A stretch of DNA of 49,777 nt from Bacteroidales bacterium (GTDB lineage Bacteria; Bacteroidota; Bacteroidia; Bacteroidales; UBA932), in the NCBI GenBank assembly GCA_017451395.1, contig JAFSPR010000097.1, forward strand, positions 1 to 49,777. Direction: 5' to 3'. The notes below the pieces were generated by a model. It was not told the origin of the DNA, did not search any database, and was given only the letters and a program-made list of their open reading frames with translations. Positions within the stretch are counted from its first letter, which is position 1, and each line of letters begins with the position of its first letter. Below are positions 31,058 to 39,975 of this stretch, piece after piece. The translations under genes were made by a program, and so were the position numbers.

Positions 31058-33379
31058 ATGACAGATCAGAATAAGAAGAAGGTCACCAAATGGTTCTGGA
31101 TTCTCATCACCGCTCCGGTGGCGGCGGTTATCGGCCTGCTGTGCCTCGTATGGGCCTTTGCCGATATCCCTTCGCTGGAAGAACTTGAAAACCCGGATTC
31201 CAAACTTGCAACACAGGTAATCGCGGAGGAAGGGGAGATCCTTACCACTTATCATATAGAGAACCGTACGTTCGTCAGTTACGACGAACTTGCGCCCTCC
31301 CTTGTCCAGGCCGCCGTTGCAACGGAGGACAAACGCTTCTACAAGCATTCCGGAGTGGATCTCCAGTCACTTGGCCGCGTGCTTTTCAAAACCCTCCTCT
31401 CCAGGGATTCCTCCCAGGGCGGCGGCTCCACCATCACACAGCAACTTGCAAAGACGCTCTATCCCCGCGGTGAACGCGTGGGCAAACTCAAGATGATATG
31501 GATAAAACTCAAGGAATGGATCACCGCCATAAAACTTGAGCGCAACTACACCAAGGAAGAGATAGTTGACATGTACCTCAACGCCATCTTCTTCGGGTCC
31601 AATTCATACGGCATATCATCGGCCGCAAACCAGTTCTTCGGCAAAAAGCCATCGGAACTCCTCACCCAGGAGAGCGCCGTGCTGGTTGGAATGGTGAACA
31701 AGCCCACCCGCTACAACCCCGCAATCAATCCTGACAACGCCCTTAAACGCCGCAACCTTGTGCTGGACCGTATGCGGGAGATGAAATACCTCACCAAGGC
31801 GGAATGCGATTCCCTCCAGGCCCTCCCCATTGAACTTCACGCCCGTCAGGGAGACCGCACCACCGGAGTGGGCCCCTATTTCAGGGATATGCTCCGCCGC
31901 ACGCTCAGCGCTTCCCAGCCCAAGCGCTCCTCCTACTATACGGTGGAGGATTACAGGGCCGATTCCCTCCTCTGGGCCGACGACCCCCTCTACGGCTGGC
32001 TGAACAAGAACACGAAGAGCGACGGAACGCCGTATGACCTTGACCGTGACGGCCTGAGAATATACACCACCATCAACTACAAGATGCAGCGCTATGCGGA
32101 GGAAGCCGTTGCAGAGCACCTTGGAAAGGACCTCCAGAAGGCCTTTGACAGGGAACTCAAGTATAGAAGGAATCCTCCTTTTATGGCCGATACCGAGAAA
32201 TCCGTCATAGAGACCACCATGAAACAGGCGCGCCGCTGGAGCGACAGGACCCGTATGATGAAGGCTTCCGGCGCAACGGACGCGGAGATAGAGGCTTCCT
32301 TCAACGAACCCGTAAAGATGAGGGTCTTCACCTGGGACAAGCCCGGCTACAGGGACACCGTTATGACTCCCAACGACTCAATCCGCTACTACAAGTCCTT
32401 CTTCCGCGCCGCGTTTATGGCCATTGAGCCCGGCACCGGCCACATCAAGGCATATGTGGGCGGCCCGGAATACCGTTACTTCAAATACGACAACGTCCGT
32501 CAGGGCAAGCGTCAGGTAGGTTCTACCGTAAAGCCCTTCATCTATACGCAGGCAATGGAGTCCGGTATGACTCCCTGCGACCCTGTCCTCAACTCCCCCG
32601 TGGTGATAGTCATCAACAAGGACGGAGACACCTGGTCTCCACAGGACACCCACGCCGACGGAAGTATGGTGGATCTCACCTGGGGCCTTGCGCACAGTTC
32701 CAACTCGGTATCGGCCTATCTTATGAAGCAACTGGGCGCGGAATCCATGGTGTCCATGATGAGAAAGATGGGAATCACGGGATTCATTGACCCTGTTGTG
32801 TCGCTTTGCGTGGGCGCCGCAGACCTTTCCGTATATGATATGGTAACGGCCTACAACACCTTCCCTTCCGGCGGAGTATACACCAATCCTATGTTCGTAA
32901 CACGCATTGAGGACAGCGAAGGCAATATCCTGGGGCAGTTCTCCACCCGTAAGCACGAGGCCCTCTCCCAGCGCACCACAGGAGAGATGCTCACGATGAT
33001 GAGGGCCGTGGTGGATCAGGGCACGGGCGTAAGGCTTCGCCTCAAATACGGCCTCAAGGGAGAGATTGCGGGCAAGACCGGCACCACCAACGACAACTCC
33101 GACGGCTGGTTCATCGGCTACACCCCCCGCATCACCGCAGGTATCTGGGTTGGCTGCGAAGACCGCTACGTGCGCTTTGCCAACAACAGCCTGGGCCAGG
33201 GCGCAAATATGGCGCTTCCAATCTGGGGGCTCTGGATGAAGAAGGTCCTGAAGGACGGCACCCTGGGCATATCGGAGGCCGATGTCTTCCCCGACGAACT
33301 TAAAGGCTACTGGTGCACCCCGGCAACGGAGCAGCAGGCACCTGAAAAAGAAGATCTTGAAAATTATTACTTCGAATAA
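31058..33379 (+). CDS. Penicillin-binding protein 1A (bifunctional)
   Basis: Polymerises glycan strands and cross-links peptides in the cell wall. It is 773 residues: a short basic cytosolic tail, one membrane helix (~12-34), then a GT51 transglycosylase domain and a transpeptidase domain. The GT51 catalytic Glu90 is in ATEDKRFYKHSGVD, with GGSTITQQLAKTLYPR and the segment MYLNAIFFGSNSYGI. Transpeptidase motifs are SxxK in VGSTVKPFIYTQAM, SxN in AHSSNSVSAYLM and KTG in IAGKTGTTNDNSDGW. About 120 residues between the domains (~290-430) form the variable linker. It is first in a PBP1A-ddl-prmC unit; its stop overlaps the ddl ATG by one base (TAATG). Confidence 0.95.
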   Translation: MTDQNKKKVTKWFWILITAPVAAVIGLLCLVWAFADIPSLEELENPDSKLATQVIAEEGEILTTYHIENRTFVSYDELAPSLVQAAVATEDKRFYKHSGVDLQSLGRVLFKTLLSRDSSQGGGSTITQQLAKTLYPRGERVGKLKMIWIKLKEWITAIKLERNYTKEEIVDMYLNAIFFGSNSYGISSAANQFFGKKPSELLTQESAVLVGMVNKPTRYNPAINPDNALKRRNLVLDRMREMKYLTKAECDSLQALPIELHARQGDRTTGVGPYFRDMLRRTLSASQPKRSSYYTVEDYRADSLLWADDPLYGWLNKNTKSDGTPYDLDRDGLRIYTTINYKMQRYAEEAVAEHLGKDLQKAFDRELKYRRNPPFMADTEKSVIETTMKQARRWSDRTRMMKASGATDAEIEASFNEPVKMRVFTWDKPGYRDTVMTPNDSIRYYKSFFRAAFMAIEPGTGHIKAYVGGPEYRYFKYDNVRQGKRQVGSTVKPFIYTQAMESGMTPCDPVLNSPVVIVINKDGDTWSPQDTHADGSMVDLTWGLAHSSNSVSAYLMKQLGAESMVSMMRKMGITGFIDPVVSLCVGAADLSVYDMVTAYNTFPSGGVYTNPMFVTRIEDSEGNILGQFSTRKHEALSQRTTGEMLTMMRAVVDQGTGVRLRLKYGLKGEIAGKTGTTNDNSDGWFIGYTPRITAGIWVGCEDRYVRFANNSLGQGANMALPIWGLWMKKVLKDGTLGISEADVFPDELKGYWCTPATEQQAPEKEDLENYYFE

Positions 33380-34398
33380 TGGCAAATTATAAGTCTATTG
33401 CAGTTATTTACGGCTCGGACTCCTCAGAATGGGAGGTCTCCTGCCGCAGCGGAGAGTTCATCGCCTCCCGTATAGACGAGTTCAAGTATGACGTCTATGA
33501 AATCCTGGCACGCTTTGGAAAGTGGAAACTGGTTGCTATGCGCAAGGCAAACTCCATGCGTATGCCCTTCCCGGAAGGAGCGCAGCCTGAGATTGACAAG
33601 ACGGATTTCTCCGTTATGGTACTTGGAGAGAAGGTCCAGTTGGACTTTGCATACATAATGCAGCACGGCGCGCCCGGAGAGACCGGCCTTCTGCAGGGCT
33701 ACCTTGAGATGCTGGGAATCCCCCACTCCACCTGCAGCGCCTTTGTAACAAGCGTTGCATTTGACAAATATTCCTGCAAGAGATATATCCAGGATGCAGA
33801 TTACGTGAAATTCGCCCCTGACTGCGTGATCCGCCGCGGAGAGGACGTCCATTCTTTCTGCAAGAAGGTTGCGGAAAGGCTCCGCTTCCCGGTGTTTGTA
33901 AAGCCCACGGACAACGGCTCCAGTTTCGGTATCTCCAAGGTCACCAGGCCGGAAGACCTCCCGTCGGCCATAGGATTTGCATTCTCCGAAGGCCGCACCG
34001 TGATGGTGGAGCAGGGCATCCCCTGCCAGCACGAGTTAACCTGCGCCGTTTACGCAGACGGCCAGGAGGTCAAGGCCCTTCCGGTCATAGAGATTATCTC
34101 CCAGACCGGCTGGTTTGACTATGACGCAAAGTATAACGGCCTGAGCAGCGAAGTCTGCCCCGCGGAGATCCCGGAAGAACTATCCGTCCACGTCCAGGAA
34201 ATCTCCAAACGAATCTACCGGCACCTTGGCTGCAAGGGGCTTGTGAGGATGGACTATATATCGGCCCCTGACGGAATCTATTTCCTTGAGGTGAACATCA
34301 TCCCCGGTATGACCAACGCATCCCTCGTGCCCAAGATGGTACGCGCCGCCGGAATGGATATGACCTACTTCCTCTCAAAGATCATAGACAACGCCTGA
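33379..34398 (+). CDS. ddl: D-alanine--D-alanine ligase
   Basis: Makes the D-Ala-D-Ala dipeptide of peptidoglycan precursors from two D-alanines and ATP in the cytoplasm. The 339 residues show the ATP-grasp fold: N-terminal GSDSSEWEVSCRSGE, MQHGAPGETGLLQGYLEML (the HGxxGExGxxQ motif), FVKPTDNGSSFGISKV, and the C-terminal metal/ATP site VRMDYISAPDGIYFLEVN with IPGMT. VEQGIPCQHELTCAV carries the usual catalytic loop. It is coupled by 1-base overlaps to PBP1A upstream (TAATG) and prmC downstream (TGATG), which fits a cell-wall unit. The residue pairing does not suggest a D-Ala-D-Lac ligase, but I did not check this by alignment. Confidence 0.95.
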   Translation: MANYKSIAVIYGSDSSEWEVSCRSGEFIASRIDEFKYDVYEILARFGKWKLVAMRKANSMRMPFPEGAQPEIDKTDFSVMVLGEKVQLDFAYIMQHGAPGETGLLQGYLEMLGIPHSTCSAFVTSVAFDKYSCKRYIQDADYVKFAPDCVIRRGEDVHSFCKKVAERLRFPVFVKPTDNGSSFGISKVTRPEDLPSAIGFAFSEGRTVMVEQGIPCQHELTCAVYADGQEVKALPVIEIISQTGWFDYDAKYNGLSSEVCPAEIPEELSVHVQEISKRIYRHLGCKGLVRMDYISAPDGIYFLEVNIIPGMTNASLVPKMVRAAGMDMTYFLSKIIDNA

Positions 34399-35300
34399 TG
34401 CTGCTTGCCGATTTCATCAAGAAGGGCGTTGCGGCCCTTGAGCCCCTGTACCCCACCGCCGAAGCCCACAGCATCGTCCTGATGCTGTGCGAAAGCCTTA
34501 TCGGCACAAAGAGTTACACGCACATAGTGGAGCCCCGGTACGACATAGACAAAAAGGCCGAACAGCCGCTTGCGGAGGCTATGCTGCGCCTGCAGGCAGG
34601 TGAGCCCATCCAATATGTCATCGGCCGCACCGATTTCTGCGGTCATTCTTTCAAGGTGAACAGGAACGTCCTCATCCCCCGCCCGGAGACCGAACTCCTG
34701 GTAAGGGAGGCCATAAAGATAGCGGGGCGCATCCAGCGTATGAGAATCCCCTACGGCAAAAGCGCAGAGCCCGTGCGCGTGCTGGACCTCTGTACCGGTT
34801 CCGGCAACATAGCTTGGTCCGTGGCGCTTGGAGTCCCGGGGGCGCGCGTTGTGGGCGTAGACATCTCCGAAGCAGCCCTGGACGTAGCCAGAAGCCAGAA
34901 TTTCTCCGCCGACCTAAAGGCCACTGGAGCCCTTGCCCCCACCTTCGTGGCGGCCGATGTCCTTGACACGGAGCAGGAATTCAATTACGGTTCCTTCGAC
35001 CTTGTGCTTTCCAATCCTCCCTACATTATGGAAAAGGAGAGGGCTCTCCTCAGGAAGAACGTGGTAGACTATGAGCCGGCATCGGCCCTCTTTGTCCCGG
35101 ACGATGACCCCCTTCTGTTTTACCGCGCCGTTGCACGGTGGTCGGAGCGTTTCCTGTCGCCGGAAGGAAAGGGCCTTACGGAGATAAACGAGGTCCTTCC
35201 CAAAGAAACCGTGGCGGTTTTCAGGGATTCCGGATTCGGGGAAATTGACGTAGTTAAGGACTTTTTTGACAAAAAACGTTTCGTTTTCTATATGAAATAG
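34398..35300 (+). CDS. prmC: Peptide chain release factor glutamine methyltransferase
   Basis: Methylates the glutamine of the GGQ loop in release factors using AdoMet. It has 300 residues with a helical N-terminal domain (~1-80) and a Rossmann methyltransferase domain. RNVLIPRPETELLV is the PrmC-specific block before the AdoMet site. VLDLCTGSGNIAWSVAL is motif I, VVGVDISEAALDVA motif II, and SNPPYI the catalytic NPPY motif that binds the target glutamine. It is the last gene of the PBP1A-ddl unit, overlapping ddl by one base, and is followed at once by a strong terminator. Confidence 0.95.
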   Translation: MLLADFIKKGVAALEPLYPTAEAHSIVLMLCESLIGTKSYTHIVEPRYDIDKKAEQPLAEAMLRLQAGEPIQYVIGRTDFCGHSFKVNRNVLIPRPETELLVREAIKIAGRIQRMRIPYGKSAEPVRVLDLCTGSGNIAWSVALGVPGARVVGVDISEAALDVARSQNFSADLKATGALAPTFVAADVLDTEQEFNYGSFDLVLSNPPYIMEKERALLRKNVVDYEPASALFVPDDDPLLFYRAVARWSERFLSPEGKGLTEINEVLPKETVAVFRDSGFGEIDVVKDFFDKKRFVFYMK

Positions 35301-35329
35301 GCATCTGAGACCACTCAGGTGCCTTTTTT
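35300..35329 (+). terminator. Intrinsic terminator after prmC
   Basis: GGCATCTGAG, loop ACCA, CTCAGGTGCC, then TTTTTT. It is a 10-base stem with one G-T pair and begins at the last base of the prmC stop codon. Confidence 0.93.
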
Positions 35330-35336
35330 CCGTTTC

Positions 35337-35363
35337 ATCCGTTTCACTATTTTTGAAACGGAT
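35337..35363. promoter_or_regulatory. 9-base inverted repeat before the lipoprotein gene
   Basis: ATCCGTTTC (35337-35345) and GAAACGGAT (35355-35363) are perfectly complementary, with a 9-base centre. The left arm is also the second half of a direct repeat (CCGTTTCATCCGTTTCA). It lies 56 bases before the lipoprotein ATG, upstream of a weak -7 match (CAACTTTG). It could be an operator or a second hairpin. Confidence 0.45.
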
Positions 35364-35418
35364 AACTCTCCTCAACTTTGTATCCGGAGCCGGGCTTTTA
35401 ATCCGGGTATGAAATGCT

Positions 35419-36570
35419 ATGAAAAAAAGTTTGCTATTTGTGGCCGTGGCCGCCGCCGTCATCTGCGGCTGCCACAAGAATGACTTTGAACCTGAGACCG
35501 CGCGCGAGGATGCGCCACGGTATGTTGCGCTGGAGGACGTGGCAAAGATATTCGCCGGCCTTCCCATAGGCGTGGAGCAGATGACGGAGGTGCACGACGC
35601 GGCGTCTCAGAGCGCCGGCAACGGCTACGACGAGGAGTACCTGATGAAGGACCTCTTCGAGGCCCCGGGAACAGGTGTGGGGGACGCTCCCACCAAGGCA
35701 AAGGAGTATTCAAAACCCCTCAGGGACCTCCTTCTGGAGGCCTTTTCCACCAAGGCCGATGCCGGCGAAGGCACTCAGTGGCTGGATTCCCTGATGGTTT
35801 CCGACGTCCAGATCTACTGGCCGTTCAGCGACTCCTGGAACGGAGCCTCCCTGCCGGTTATCACCTTCGATCCCGGGGACCTTGCAACCAGCAACGTGGG
35901 CTATGCCCTCAGGGCCGATGGCGGCTTTGACAAGGTTCTTGTGGACGAGCAGATGGCCCGCGAAAGGCCGGTGTGGGTGATGAACCGGAACTCAGACGCA
36001 GAGTTCAAATCCCTTGAGATGAGGCGCCGGGAGGACCCTTCGTGGGGAAACGGCGGCGGAGACATCATCGTAAGGCCAGACACTAAGGCCCAGACCGATA
36101 TTAAGACCCTGATTCTGCGCTCTTTCACCGCAAACCGGCAGTACGACAGCTGGTTTGCCGGCGCTGCTGAATTCTTTGTGAAAGTGGGAAGCGTGGAGAG
36201 CTTCAAGGCCTCAACAGAGGCCGAACTAAGGCTCTACAACCCCACCATCACGGACTTCATGATTGTTGTAAGAAGAAAGCAGATGGGGCAGGAGATCCCA
36301 TTCAATGCCGTTCTGGTGTCAGAGTGGACAAAATCCCTTACCAACTGTGCCCTTATGCTCATTGAGGATGACGGAGGCTCCCGCACCACCTGGAAGGCAA
36401 ATGCAATGGTTAAGGTCAATTCCAAAAGTTATGGCATTGAACTGGAACTGCCCCTTAACTCCCGAGACGACGTTGTGTGGCGCGGTTCCCTCACCCGTTC
36501 CTACATAGAAAAATACAGCGGAGAACCTGGCCACTTTGGCGACATTGACATGGTCCTGGAACTTATTTGA
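35419..36570 (+). CDS. Lipoprotein of unknown function
   Basis: A 383-residue lipoprotein with lipobox ICGC (Cys18), followed by an acidic/neutral stretch (HKNDFEPETARED) that could direct surface exposure. The middle contains a proline- and glycine-poor region with WLDSLMVSDVQIYWPFSDSW. The second half has strand-like segments (IKTLILRSFTANRQYDSWFA, TEAELRLYNPTITDFM). It recalls a group of Bacteroidales lipoproteins of unknown role, but I cannot name a domain. It stands alone after the prmC terminator; vapB follows 85 bases downstream with its own promoter. No function is proposed. Confidence 0.82.
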   Translation: MKKSLLFVAVAAAVICGCHKNDFEPETAREDAPRYVALEDVAKIFAGLPIGVEQMTEVHDAASQSAGNGYDEEYLMKDLFEAPGTGVGDAPTKAKEYSKPLRDLLLEAFSTKADAGEGTQWLDSLMVSDVQIYWPFSDSWNGASLPVITFDPGDLATSNVGYALRADGGFDKVLVDEQMARERPVWVMNRNSDAEFKSLEMRRREDPSWGNGGGDIIVRPDTKAQTDIKTLILRSFTANRQYDSWFAGAAEFFVKVGSVESFKASTEAELRLYNPTITDFMIVVRRKQMGQEIPFNAVLVSEWTKSLTNCALMLIEDDGGSRTTWKANAMVKVNSKSYGIELELPLNSRDDVVWRGSLTRSYIEKYSGEPGHFGDIDMVLELI

Positions 36571-36603
36571 TATGGGTGCCGTAGCATTAAATGTTGTTAC
36601 AGA

Positions 36604-36635
36604 TTTGTTTTTCTGTAATAACATTCCTACCTTTG
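36604..36635 (+). promoter_or_regulatory. Consensus promoter of vapBC
   Basis: TTTG at 36604-36607, a 20-base spacer, then TACCTTTG at 36628-36635: both boxes of the Bacteroidota primary sigma factor consensus. Transcription should start about 36641, which makes the ATG at 36656 a better start than the one at 36644. Confidence 0.75.
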
Positions 36636-36655
36636 TCATTGAAATGGACAAGAGT

Positions 36656-36964
36656 ATGGAAACCACAATCATAAAGATTGGCAACAGCCGAGGCATAATC
36701 ATTCCCGCATCAATTCTGAAGAAGTTTCACGTGAAGGAAGGAAGCAAGGTCAGGCTTGACGAAAAAGACGGAGTGTTCACACTTAGTTTCGTTGAGGAGG
36801 AAGAGCCTTATACCGGGCCATATACCGGACCTTTCAAGGCTCTCAAGGACCTTGTAGATGAAGACGCCTGGGGCGGAAAAGATATGGATCCCGTGGAATA
36901 CGTTAGGCAGCTCAGAGATGACAGCAAAGCCGAGAAACGTGTAATAGACTGGGGAGATTTCTAA
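36656..36964 (+). CDS. vapB: AbrB/MazE-type antitoxin (VapB)
   Basis: A 102-residue antitoxin. The N-terminal SpoVT/AbrB swapped-hairpin DNA-binding domain (~1-48) reads METTIIKIGNSRGIIIPASI and then FHVKEGSKVRLDEKDGVFTL. The C-terminal tail binds the toxin and contains the doubled unit YTGPYTGPFKAL before an acidic stretch. By family knowledge it neutralises the PIN toxin encoded next and represses their shared promoter. I prefer the ATG at 36656 because the promoter leaves almost no leader for the one at 36644 (MDKSMETT). One base separates its stop from the vapC ATG. The pair is AT-rich relative to the neighbours and lies in a stretch lacking GGCCGAT, so it is probably acquired. Confidence 0.88.
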   Translation: METTIIKIGNSRGIIIPASILKKFHVKEGSKVRLDEKDGVFTLSFVEEEEPYTGPYTGPFKALKDLVDEDAWGGKDMDPVEYVRQLRDDSKAEKRVIDWGDF

Positions 36965-36965
36965 T

Positions 36966-37355
36966 ATGTATTTAATTGATTCCGACACTCTTATTGCCCT
37001 CGGACGCGGGAAAACCTTTATTCAAGATAGAATAAACCGCTGCGGCATAAATAATTGCGTCCTATCTGAAATAAGCCTGGCTGAACTGTATGTTGGTGTT
37101 TATAAAATCCGGAGTAGCAAGGAGGAACTATTTCTACAGTTTTTAGAAAACAGCTTCAAAATAATCCCGATTTCACCTGCAATAAAAACTTTTGCCAGAC
37201 TCCGGGCGCAACTGGAAAGCTCAGGTTTTATTCTTGATAAAATGGACCTTTTCATTGCAGCAACGGCGCTGGTCAACGACTACACGCTGGTAACCCATAA
37301 CACCCGCCACTTCTCCCGCATCCCAGGATTGAAACTTGAAGACTGGGCCGTTTAA
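36966..37355 (+). CDS. vapC: PIN-domain ribonuclease toxin (VapC)
   Basis: A 129-residue PIN-domain protein. The acidic metal site is complete: Asp5 (YLIDSDTLIALG), Glu40 (EISLAELYVG), Asp94 (LDKMDLFIAATAL), with Asn112 in THNTRHFSRIPGLKLEDW, the standard C-terminal PIN block. VapC toxins cut tRNA or rRNA once freed from VapB; the target of this one is unknown. Its 3' end overlaps the convergent U32 gene by 4 bases, with no terminator between them. Confidence 0.93.
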   Translation: MYLIDSDTLIALGRGKTFIQDRINRCGINNCVLSEISLAELYVGVYKIRSSKEELFLQFLENSFKIIPISPAIKTFARLRAQLESSGFILDKMDLFIAATALVNDYTLVTHNTRHFSRIPGLKLEDWAV

Positions 37356-39163
37356 TCACCGTATTGAGACACTGTCATTTCGCACTCTGCACAGTGGAAG
37401 TCCAGGCGCAGGCGCTTGCCGGCGTTGAGAAGATAGAGAGGTTCGGGCTTGTATTTGCCTTGTTTGGGGCACAAGCCAAGCTCATGGCGCACGCAGTACT
37501 TGCTGCGCATAAGTTCGGCCCCTTCCCTATGGGTAATCTCATAGGCATCTTCAATCTGGGCTGCACCGCGGGAAGAGTAGAGTGCGCGGTCCATGGAATT
37601 GGCCACATTGGCCTTGTAGGACAGTGTTTCCGGGGATGCGGCCGAAGACATCGCACCCGCTTTCAGCGCAATGGCATTCACTGGCATTCCGTCAAGCTCA
37701 GCGGCAATATCTCTCCGGATGCCGTTGAGGAAGGAAGCCGCCATGAAGGGTACGGTGCCGGATGCATGTAAATCAGTTACTTCAAAACTGTAGTGACCGC
37801 TTCGTTTTGAAAGCTGCCCGTGAATAATCTCCAGCATCCTGGAGCGGTCCCGGGCCGAATCCGTGCCCGCAGGGAACTCCCTGGTCACTTTTCGGCCATC
37901 TTCGGAAATAGCCGTAACCGTAAGGGATTCAGGGGAAACCGTCACGCTCAAGGATACGCCGATCTCTCTCACCGGGGCCGAAGCCTCCAGCCTTTTCTGA
38001 AACCTGGCGCTGATATTCCGATAAAGCCTTGTGCCGGCCCGGAGTTCTTCCGGTACCCGGCAGCAGAGGTTCAGCCCTTCGGCGACATCGGCCCTGAAGC
38101 CAATAATCTCGTTGCCGGAGAGGAATGCAAAGCCGTCTCCGTTTGCAAGGTCAAGGGCCGAAGACTTCAGGACTATTCCGTCGGCGGTAATGCGGGCAAC
38201 TTCTCCAGCGTATTCCCCGATGTATGTGGGGACATCCATTGAGGACCATTTTCCGCGCTTCCCGTCAATGAAAAGGTCTGTGTATCCGCGGTTGAATGTC
38301 TTCCCAAGGTCCGGTGCAATTCCGCCGGAAACGCTGCCGAAAGATGCCCTGGAGTATTTCTCCGGGTGTTTTTGGACCAAGGCGTTCAAGGCCTCGCTGT
38401 ATGCGGTGACAACGTTCCGCACGTATGATTCGCCCTTGAGGCGCCCCTCGATCTTGAACGAGCATACCCCGGCTTCGGCAAGGTCTTCAAGCCGGTGAAG
38501 AAGGTTGTAGTCCTTGAGGGACAGAAGGGCTTTGTCCCTTGCCAGCACCTTCCCGCTGCCATCCATAAGGTCGTAGCGGCTTCGGCACACCTGGGCGCAT
38601 TCCCCGCGGTTGGCGCTTCGGCCCGTAAGATATTCTGACAGGTAGCACTGGCCGCTGTAGCATACGCAAAGGGCTCCGTGGATGAAGAATTCAATTTCGG
38701 CCGAAACGGCCTTGCGTATTGCGCGTATGTCATCAAGGGAAAGCTGGCGCTCAAGTACCAGGCGCCCATATCCGAGACTCTCAATGAACCGGGCCTTTTC
38801 CGGCGTCCTTATGGCGCACTGCGTTGAAGCGTGAACTATAAGGCCGGCCTTTGATGCCATCTCAATTACAACAGGGTCCTGCACGATGAGGGCATCCACG
38901 CCGGCACTTGCAAGCTGCCAGACCAGTTCCTCGGCGGCCTTCAGTTCATCTTCATACAGGATTGTATTAACCGTGGCGTAAATCCTGACGCCAAAGCGGT
39001 GGGCGTAGGAGCACAGTTCCCTGATATCCTCAATGCTGTTTCCGGCGGCGGCGCGGGCTCCGAACGCAGGCCCTGCAATGTACACGGCATCTGCGCCGCA
39101 GTCGATGGCGGCTTTGCCGATTTCGGCCGTACGAGCCGGTGCAAGAAGTTCAAGATGCAGCAT
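37352..39163 (-). CDS. U32 peptidase-like protein (RlhA/YhbU-type)
   Basis: A 603-residue member of the U32 family. E. coli U32 proteins (RlhA, TrhP, UbiU/UbiV) work in RNA hydroxylation or ubiquinone synthesis rather than proteolysis, so the peptidase name is historical. The N-terminal barrel has LELLAPARTAEIGKAAIDCG, DAVYIAGPAFGARA, STQCAIRTPEKARF and HGALCVCYSGQCYLSEY. GECAQVCRSRYDL follows. The cysteine cluster, with CVCYSGQC and ECAQVC plus a later Cys, fits the 4Fe-4S site. The C-terminal ~200 residues form an extension (FQKRLEASAPVREIGVSLSV) and end in CAECEMTVSQYGD. The RlhA-like length and domain order favour 23S rRNA hydroxylation, but this is inference. ispD lies 79 bases upstream across a hairpin. 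Confidence 0.9.
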   Translation of the reverse strand: MLHLELLAPARTAEIGKAAIDCGADAVYIAGPAFGARAAAGNSIEDIRELCSYAHRFGVRIYATVNTILYEDELKAAEELVWQLASAGVDALIVQDPVVIEMASKAGLIVHASTQCAIRTPEKARFIESLGYGRLVLERQLSLDDIRAIRKAVSAEIEFFIHGALCVCYSGQCYLSEYLTGRSANRGECAQVCRSRYDLMDGSGKVLARDKALLSLKDYNLLHRLEDLAEAGVCSFKIEGRLKGESYVRNVVTAYSEALNALVQKHPEKYSRASFGSVSGGIAPDLGKTFNRGYTDLFIDGKRGKWSSMDVPTYIGEYAGEVARITADGIVLKSSALDLANGDGFAFLSGNEIIGFRADVAEGLNLCCRVPEELRAGTRLYRNISARFQKRLEASAPVREIGVSLSVTVSPESLTVTAISEDGRKVTREFPAGTDSARDRSRMLEIIHGQLSKRSGHYSFEVTDLHASGTVPFMAASFLNGIRRDIAAELDGMPVNAIALKAGAMSSAASPETLSYKANVANSMDRALYSSRGAAQIEDAYEITHREGAELMRSKYCVRHELGLCPKQGKYKPEPLYLLNAGKRLRLDFHCAECEMTVSQYGD

Positions 39164-39208
39164 CAGTTGGCGCTTAAATATCTGACAGACAACGGGTTAC
39201 GCATTTCA

Positions 39209-39230
39209 GGGTGCACCTGCAAGTGCACCC
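39209..39230. repeat. GTGCAC palindromic repeat, copy 2
   Basis: A 22-base perfect palindrome apart from its centre, core GTGCACCTGCAAGTGCAC, with GGG/CCC ends, in the 79-base gap between ispD and the U32 gene. Left context ACGGGTTACGCATTTCAG; right context GACAAGTTATAA. It is the best-preserved copy of the family. Confidence 0.85.
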
Positions 39231-39242
39231 GACAAGTTATAA

Positions 39243-39938
39243 TCAATTGAGATCCAGCAACTTACCAGCCAGGGTCAAATCTTCTGGAGTAGTGATTTTT
39301 ATGTTGTATTTTTCCCCTTCCGTGTAGGTGAGGGGAATGCCGAAGCGTTCCGCCACGGAGGCGTCGTCGGTGAAAAGGGTGTCGTACCCCTGCGTATAGG
39401 CCTCCTTGAGGGCCTCACTCCAGAAAATCTGAGGGGTCTGTGCGCCAAAGAAACGGCTTCGGTCGGCCTTTTCCCCGGAAGACACCAGTTTTCCGGTTTT
39501 GTCCTTGTCCAGCACCTTCAGTGTATCCGTCACGGGCATCACGGGGATAAGCGCCTCTACGGAAGCAGCCTCCTCAAACAGCCTTTTGATACAACTGGCC
39601 GATATAAGCGGCCTCACCCCGTCCTGAACCGCCACCAAAGCCCCGTCCGGGACATACGCCAGGGCGTTTTTCACGGAATGGAAGCGGGTGAATCCCCCCT
39701 TCACGAGGCGCTGCGGGCAGGTGAAATTTTCCTTTATGCAGTACTGGCGCCAGTAGGCTATATTAGCCTCCGGAAGCACGGTGACGATATGGATGTCCGG
39801 GACGGCCGCCATAAACTTTTCTATGGTTATGCGGAGTATGGGTTTACCGCCCAGTTCAAGGAACTGCTTGGGAACGGCGGCCCCCATCCTGGTGCCCACA
39901 CCCCCCGCCGTAACTATGAGGTACTTTTTTTTCTCCAT
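39243..39938 (-). CDS. ispD: 2-C-methyl-D-erythritol 4-phosphate cytidylyltransferase
   Basis: Third step of the MEP isoprenoid pathway: joins MEP to CTP. It has 231 residues, the normal length. The nucleotide-binding loop TAGGVGTRMGAAVPKQFLEL carries the GGxGxRMGxxxPKQ motif. VAVQDGVRPLI and LFTDDASVAERFG are the MEP- and metal-binding blocks, and IKITTPEDLTLA closes the family pattern. It is divergent from mreB across a 78-base gap that contains a -7 box for each gene. The GTGCAC hairpin lies directly downstream, before the U32 gene. Confidence 0.95.
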   Translation of the reverse strand: MEKKKYLIVTAGGVGTRMGAAVPKQFLELGGKPILRITIEKFMAAVPDIHIVTVLPEANIAYWRQYCIKENFTCPQRLVKGGFTRFHSVKNALAYVPDGALVAVQDGVRPLISASCIKRLFEEAASVEALIPVMPVTDTLKVLDKDKTGKLVSSGEKADRSRFFGAQTPQIFWSEALKEAYTQGYDTLFTDDASVAERFGIPLTYTEGEKYNIKITTPEDLTLAGKLLDLN

Positions 39939-39955
39939 AGAGTAAATACTTTACG

Positions 39956-39963
39956 CAAATCTA
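39956..39963 (-). promoter_or_regulatory. -7 promoter element of ispD
   Basis: Minus strand TAGATTTG matches TAnnTTTG, 17 bases before the ispD ATG, in the divergent gap with mreB. Confidence 0.6.
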
Positions 39964-39975
39964 AACAATTTTTAG

